From Anastrepha obliqua (Eukaryota > Arthropoda > Insecta > Diptera > Tephritidae): a stretch of DNA of 64,000 bases. Shown in pieces: positions 28,301 to 34,300 of this stretch. The position numbers and the translations under genes are program-made. Below the pieces are notes generated by a model that was given only the letters and a program-made list of their open reading frames with translations, was not told where the DNA came from and searched no databases. The DNA lies in contig NC_072893.1 of NCBI RefSeq assembly GCF_027943255.1, forward strand, positions 34,494,001 to 34,558,000, in the 5' to 3' direction. Numbering within the stretch: position 1 is the first letter of the stretch; every line of letters begins with the position of its first letter.

Positions 28301-31300
28301 TCGATTGTTGAATTCTGAGCAATTTTTGGTCCTCAGTTACCTTGCGCGGAATGAAATAATGAATGATCAATTAAAATCGATGTTTTCAAGATATTCAACT
28401 CCGATTCCATGAATGTGAACGATAAGTTCGGTTCATTTTTGATAAATTTACGAACGATTTCGATGAAGTTTTCGGTGATTACTGATTTTGGGCCCGCATG
28501 TTCATTGTCGGCGTGTCCCCACAACCATCTCTGAAACGTGTAAACCACTAATGAACTCTGGCACGAGGTAGATAACCATCGCCATCGGTTTTTTCATTAA
28601 TTCAAATGTTTCGGTAAACGATTTTAAAACAAAATTTGATATTAGCTCTTTGTTCGAAACTCATTTCTGTACCGATGACCCAAACATACTGACACTTTAG
28701 GCGCAATAACTTCGCTTTGCCTGAAGCTAGGGAAGTCAGCCAGGGATGTAACTTCCAATGCACTAACTCATTAAAAAGATGGCGCCATAAAAACATTTTT
28801 ATGACGCCAGTCTTGTTTATTTTGAACTTCACCTTCTTTACAACCATAGTAATATCGATTTTCGATTCGGCCCATTAGTATGATAGCCTGCATTATACAA
28901 ACAGGAATAACTGGAGCTATGACATCGGGTCCAGCAGAGACACTTAAGGGGTTACATGAGTTTCGACGGGTAAAAAAAGCCCTTTTTCAATATTTTTTTT
29001 CTATGTAAAAAATTATTTATTTAATTTAAACCTTTTTCTGTCTTATAGATACATATTTAAAGATTAATTTCTGAAATTTTCAAAAAAACAAAAATTAAAA
29101 CTCCTCCATTGTGACGTCATATTCGGTGACCCCTCGAAAAAAAGGTGCGCCCGCATTGTCAGCATAACTCCTGACAGGCTCATCAAAAATGTAAAAACAA
29201 AAATAAGTGACCATAAACTCGTGCCTGAACGAAGGAAAGAAAAAAAAAGTAAAAATTGGAATTTTGGCAGACATTTTTGCAAAAAAATGAAAGTTTCGGT
29301 CAAATTTGCTTGACATTTTGTTTTTTTTTTTAATAGTTGTAATTGAAAAAAAAAAACAACATCCTTCGTTCAAGCACGAATAAATTGTATTTCGAACACC
29401 TGTGTCAAATTTCATCAAAATCGGTTGAGTAGTTTTCGAGAACATTTAACAATCGACTTTGAAAACACGGTTCCGAGAAAAATGCGTTTAAAGTTTTGAG
29501 TAACAATAAAAGTGGCTTGGAGCGCACACATTCCAAAGGCTGTATCTACGAATTTATTATTCGGATCGACTTGAAAATTTAGAATAATATTCCTGAGAAG
29601 TTGTAGATATTAATAAGCAAAAAACAAAAACGATTTTTTGAACCAACGAAACCCATGTAACCCCTTAATGTCATGCTTTACCTGTTACCAATAGACTTAC
29701 AACTACAGCTTACAGCAACGAATACGGATGTTTGGTCATAGAGTTATTTTAGAAAGCCAAAGGCTTACTAACAATTCGCCACATTTTACTACCGCTACCC
29801 TAGATTTTAGAACATAGTTTAAGGTAAAGTTCCCCACGCGAAAGGAATGAGATTTGAATTCAGTAGTCAAAGAGAACACAACTACACTTTACACTAACGG
29901 AGTATATTTGAAAGACCTCGAAACTCCCAAGGCTTTTCGCCTGGGGAATTGGAGTAGTATTTCCCAAGCAGAAGTTCTCGGGAAAAAGAAAGTTTGCAGG
30001 ATAATTAAAAACCATCCCCAAAAACTATCGGGAGTACGTACTTAATGATTTAGGTTGCACGACAGGCATAACTCTCATCTGGGTACCTGGGAACATAGAA
30101 GGAAATGAGAAAGCTGATGAACTGGCAACGAATCCGAAGCGGTAGAAATAAGCTGTCCCCAAGGCGTGCGCAAAAGGGAGATCTTCTCGCTATTCCAGAA
30201 GCAGGCCGTTGACAGATGGACTAACAGGGATACCTGCAAAATAAGTCAAGAAGCGTGGCCCAATTTCAACAAATTCAGAAGTGTAGAGTTGTTAAGACAG
30301 CCACCAGCAGACATATTTAGAATTAAGTTAACAATAACCGGTCACTGGCTTTTGGGAGATGTAGAAGCTGCTATCAAGAAGAATCTAAGGAAATAGTCTC
30401 TATCTGTGTGAGTGTCCAAGAATGTGGGTGCTCTACGACATAGAATGCTGCAACTTTAAAGAAATTTGAACACAAGAAAACAGACAACATAGACAGATTC
30501 ATAGTCAAATCTAGATGGTTCTAAAAATGGTGTATCAAAATGGTTCGTAAGCCCTCTCTATCCAGGTTTAGGAGCATATTTGTTGCACTTTTGAAGTAAA
30601 GGATAAACTGTTTAGCCTACCTCTGTATCGGGACCGCCATTCACTGTCCTCCCAGTTGTAATAAATTGCTTTGTGTGGACTATAGAGAGCACACAAAAGG
30701 GCTCTGGACTATGGCATTTTCAAATAACGCCTAATTTCGCTAGGCAGTCTATCCGTTCATTACCGTCATGCCCTTTACGTTAATACATTGTTCCCAGGGT
30801 ATTAAGTACAGTGAAGCATTTCTCAACGAGCTTCGATGTTAATTTATGCCACCACAGAGTGCATGAAGTCGCCTGACAGTCTAACTAAACGCAGATTCTC
30901 TTTATAGGCATTCTCTGCTATATATTTCTATGTCATATATAGACTTGAGAGGCTGTGGGATAACCGCCCACTGGTATCGATATTTCAAAGTTCAGCCCAA
31001 GACATCGGCACAAGTCCTGTCATCCGCAAACTTTCGACCCATCCATTTAACAATTTTCTGAGTCAGAACCAATGTATGAATGGTAATTCTGTCTTCCAGA
31101 GGGCCTAATTTGGTATTGAAATTTGAAATTTCTGGACGCCTTCAGCGCTGGATGTTCCATACAGAAATGTTTGCGAAAGTCATTGCGGTTTCCACATGTC
31201 CTGCGAAATTTTCGATTCTAGCAGGGAAGAAACGTGAAAGCTTAGAAAAGTAATCGTTTATTTTCGAAAATAAGTAATCAATGCCATGAGGGCCGAATGC

Positions 31301-34300
31301 CCTCTGCATATACAATATGATCAGGAAAACTAGCACTGGTTATGACACCTGTGACAACCCTTGGGGTGGTTTGAGTCTTTCGACAAGTCTAGTGTTGCTA
31401 GAATAACGGTCTCACCTGAACATTTTTGTTTCGATTCACTATTTACCTAAGTGTTTATGCCTTTAAAGGACCTAGTGGTACTTTTCACTCTGCGGAAAAC
31501 ATTCAAAAGTGCTGCTGGGCTCAAATAGTGTGTGAAAGTTAGGGGTAATAAGGCCTCACGTGTTATCTATACTGGAGTAAAGAGAGATATCGAGCTATAT
31601 GGCACTCCTTGAATGGCTAGTTTCCCAGGTCTCAGTAATGATACCAGTCTACCTGGGATAGCGAGAGTAGTAAGCGACGAATTGATGTCCTCGGTTACGT
31701 TATTTACCCCTGTGCAGTGCAAATTGCCGCCGTAGTCGAATGGGTTGGTGCGTGACTACCATTCGGAATACACAGAGAAAACGTAGGTTCGAATCTCGGT
31801 GAAACACCAAAATTAAGAAAAAGTTTTTTCTAATAGCGGTCGTCCCTCGGTAGGCAATGGCAAACCTTCTGCCATGAAAAAGCTCCTCATAAAAAATATC
31901 CGCCGTTCGGAGTTGGCTTGAAACAGTAGGTCCCTCCATTTTGTAGAACAACATCAAGACGCACACCACAAATAGGAGGAGGAGCTCGGCCAAACACCCA
32001 GAAAGGGTGTACGCGCCAATTATATACATTAGGGCGGGTCAATTTAAAAATCGCTCATTGCTCTGTGAAAATCGTATTCTAGGGATCAAAATAAGAAACT
32101 TTGCCGAAGGAACCATACCTCTAAAACGAATTCTGATGTCCCCCAATTTGGGTCGAACGAAAAATCCCACTGACCCATTTAGAGTGCTCCAATCGAGTCC
32201 AAATGTATGACCGACCCCCACTAACTTTGGACGGCCGATCCACCCATGCCAGTGGTACACCCCCTGGAACTCCCCTGGGGGGTTCCCCATACAATCATTT
32301 CAAAGTATCACCATTTTTGGCCTTTACATGAGAAAAGAAACTAAAAAGTTCGATCCAAATTGGGGAACATCAGAATTCGTTTTAGAGGTATGGTTCCTTC
32401 GGCAAAGTTTCTTATTTTGATCCCTAGAATATGATTTTCACAGAGCAATAGGCGATTCTTTTGCCTCCCCACAAATCGACCCGGCCTAATATACATATAT
32501 ATAGTTCAAAATGCGTTTTTCCAATGACCACACGATCTTCATTCCTGGTATATACAGATGGGGCAGAATTATTTGACAAACTATGCCGCCTTCTAAGGAC
32601 AGGGTATTTATAGGTTTATCAATGAAAAAAATGCAGCATAAATTGCGGGCCAAATTCGTTGCTGGTCGCTTCGGATCCGACGAAATGCCACCATAGAAAG
32701 TAATGGACATTCGCTCACTGAGCTTCGTTGGGTTTATTAGACACCTGATCTTAATAACACCGGTTGCCGAGACTCGAAATAGATATCCCTAATACTTCGC
32801 CTATCCCAGCGATCGACCTAGCGTGGGCAAATACACACACAACAAAAAATATATTCTATGTAGATTAGAACAAATTCGAAGTTGGCCGACATTTTAGTAG
32901 TCGTAGCTCCGCCCAAGAGCTCAAGATCAACCACAAAACAATTTAAAGTCATTTGCGCAAAAATGAAAAAAAAATGTTTTCTCTTTCCCCAAAATAATAA
33001 AGGGTGGTTAAATTTTAAGGGCCGATGTTAAATGTGAACCACACCTAAACGTCAAGTTTTTTCTGTATTTCATGTGACATTTTTCAATTTCAGACTAACT
33101 CAATTTGAAATATAGAAAAATGCACAATCGAGCAACGCGTTAAAGTTATTCAGGCTTATTATGAAAACGGGCGTTCAAATCAAAATGCATATCGCGCACT
33201 TCGTGATTTTTTCGGCCAATTTAATCGTCTGAATGTGCGTACAATCGGAAAAATTGTGCAAAAGTTTGAGCAAACCGGGTCTGTAGGATATGTGAAAACA
33301 CCAGTGCATGCTCGTACAGCTCGTACTGCAGAAAATATTGCTGCTGTTCTCACGCTCGTCGTTATGAACATTATGCATAAAGGCTTGCATTTACACGCTT
33401 ACAAGGTGCAATTGACTCAAGAACTAAAGCCTCTTGACCATTTCAAGCGTCGTCAATGGTCAGAATGGTGGCAGGAAATGGCAACAGTGAATGAGCAATT
33501 TTCGAAGAAAATCATCTTCAGTGATGAGGCTCCTTTTCACCTCGGTGGATTCGTCAAAAAGCAGAATTGCCGCATTTGGGGGAATGATAATCCAAGAGTG
33601 ATTGCCGAAAAACCAATACACCCACAAAGAGTGACTGTTTGGTGCGGTTTATGGGCTCGCGGCATCATTGGGCTGTATTTTTTCCAAAATAAGGCCGGTC
33701 AGGCAGTTACTGTGAACAGTGTTCGCTATCGTGAGATGATAACGAACTTTTTATGACCCGAATTGGATATGGACGATATGTGGTTTCAACAGGACGGTGC
33801 CACTTGTCACACAGCTAACAAAACAATGGCTCTTTTGCGCGAAAAATTTGATGGCCGAATAATCTCACGCCGCGGCGATGTCAACTGGCCGCCAAAATCA
33901 TGTGATATGACACCGTTGGACTTCTTTCTTTGGGGTTATTTGAAAGAAAAGGTGTACGTCGGTAAGCCAGCAACAATTCAAGAGCTAAAGGATGAGATAA
34001 TTCGGCACATTAACGGCATAGAACCTCAAATATGTCTCAGAGCCATCGAAAATTTGGACCATCAGATAGAGGTGTGCCGCCGAGGCCGCGGCGGCCATTT
34101 AGCCAATATTTTGTTTTATACGTAATTCAGCTATAAAAATATTATCATAATAAAGAGAAATGATAATAATTTCTTAAAAAAATTGTATTTTATTCAAATT
34201 CAACACCGGCCCTTGAAACTTAACCACCCTTTATATAAAACCAAAGTTTTGAATTTTTTAACCAAACGATTCGTATGAACTCAATTTTGTCCAAAGTCAC

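Noticed and set aside
31725..31810. A functional tRNA-Ser or tRNA-Leu gene
   Set aside because: The A and B boxes are present but the acceptor stem does not close and the sequence continues into a repeated body; it is a SINE head.
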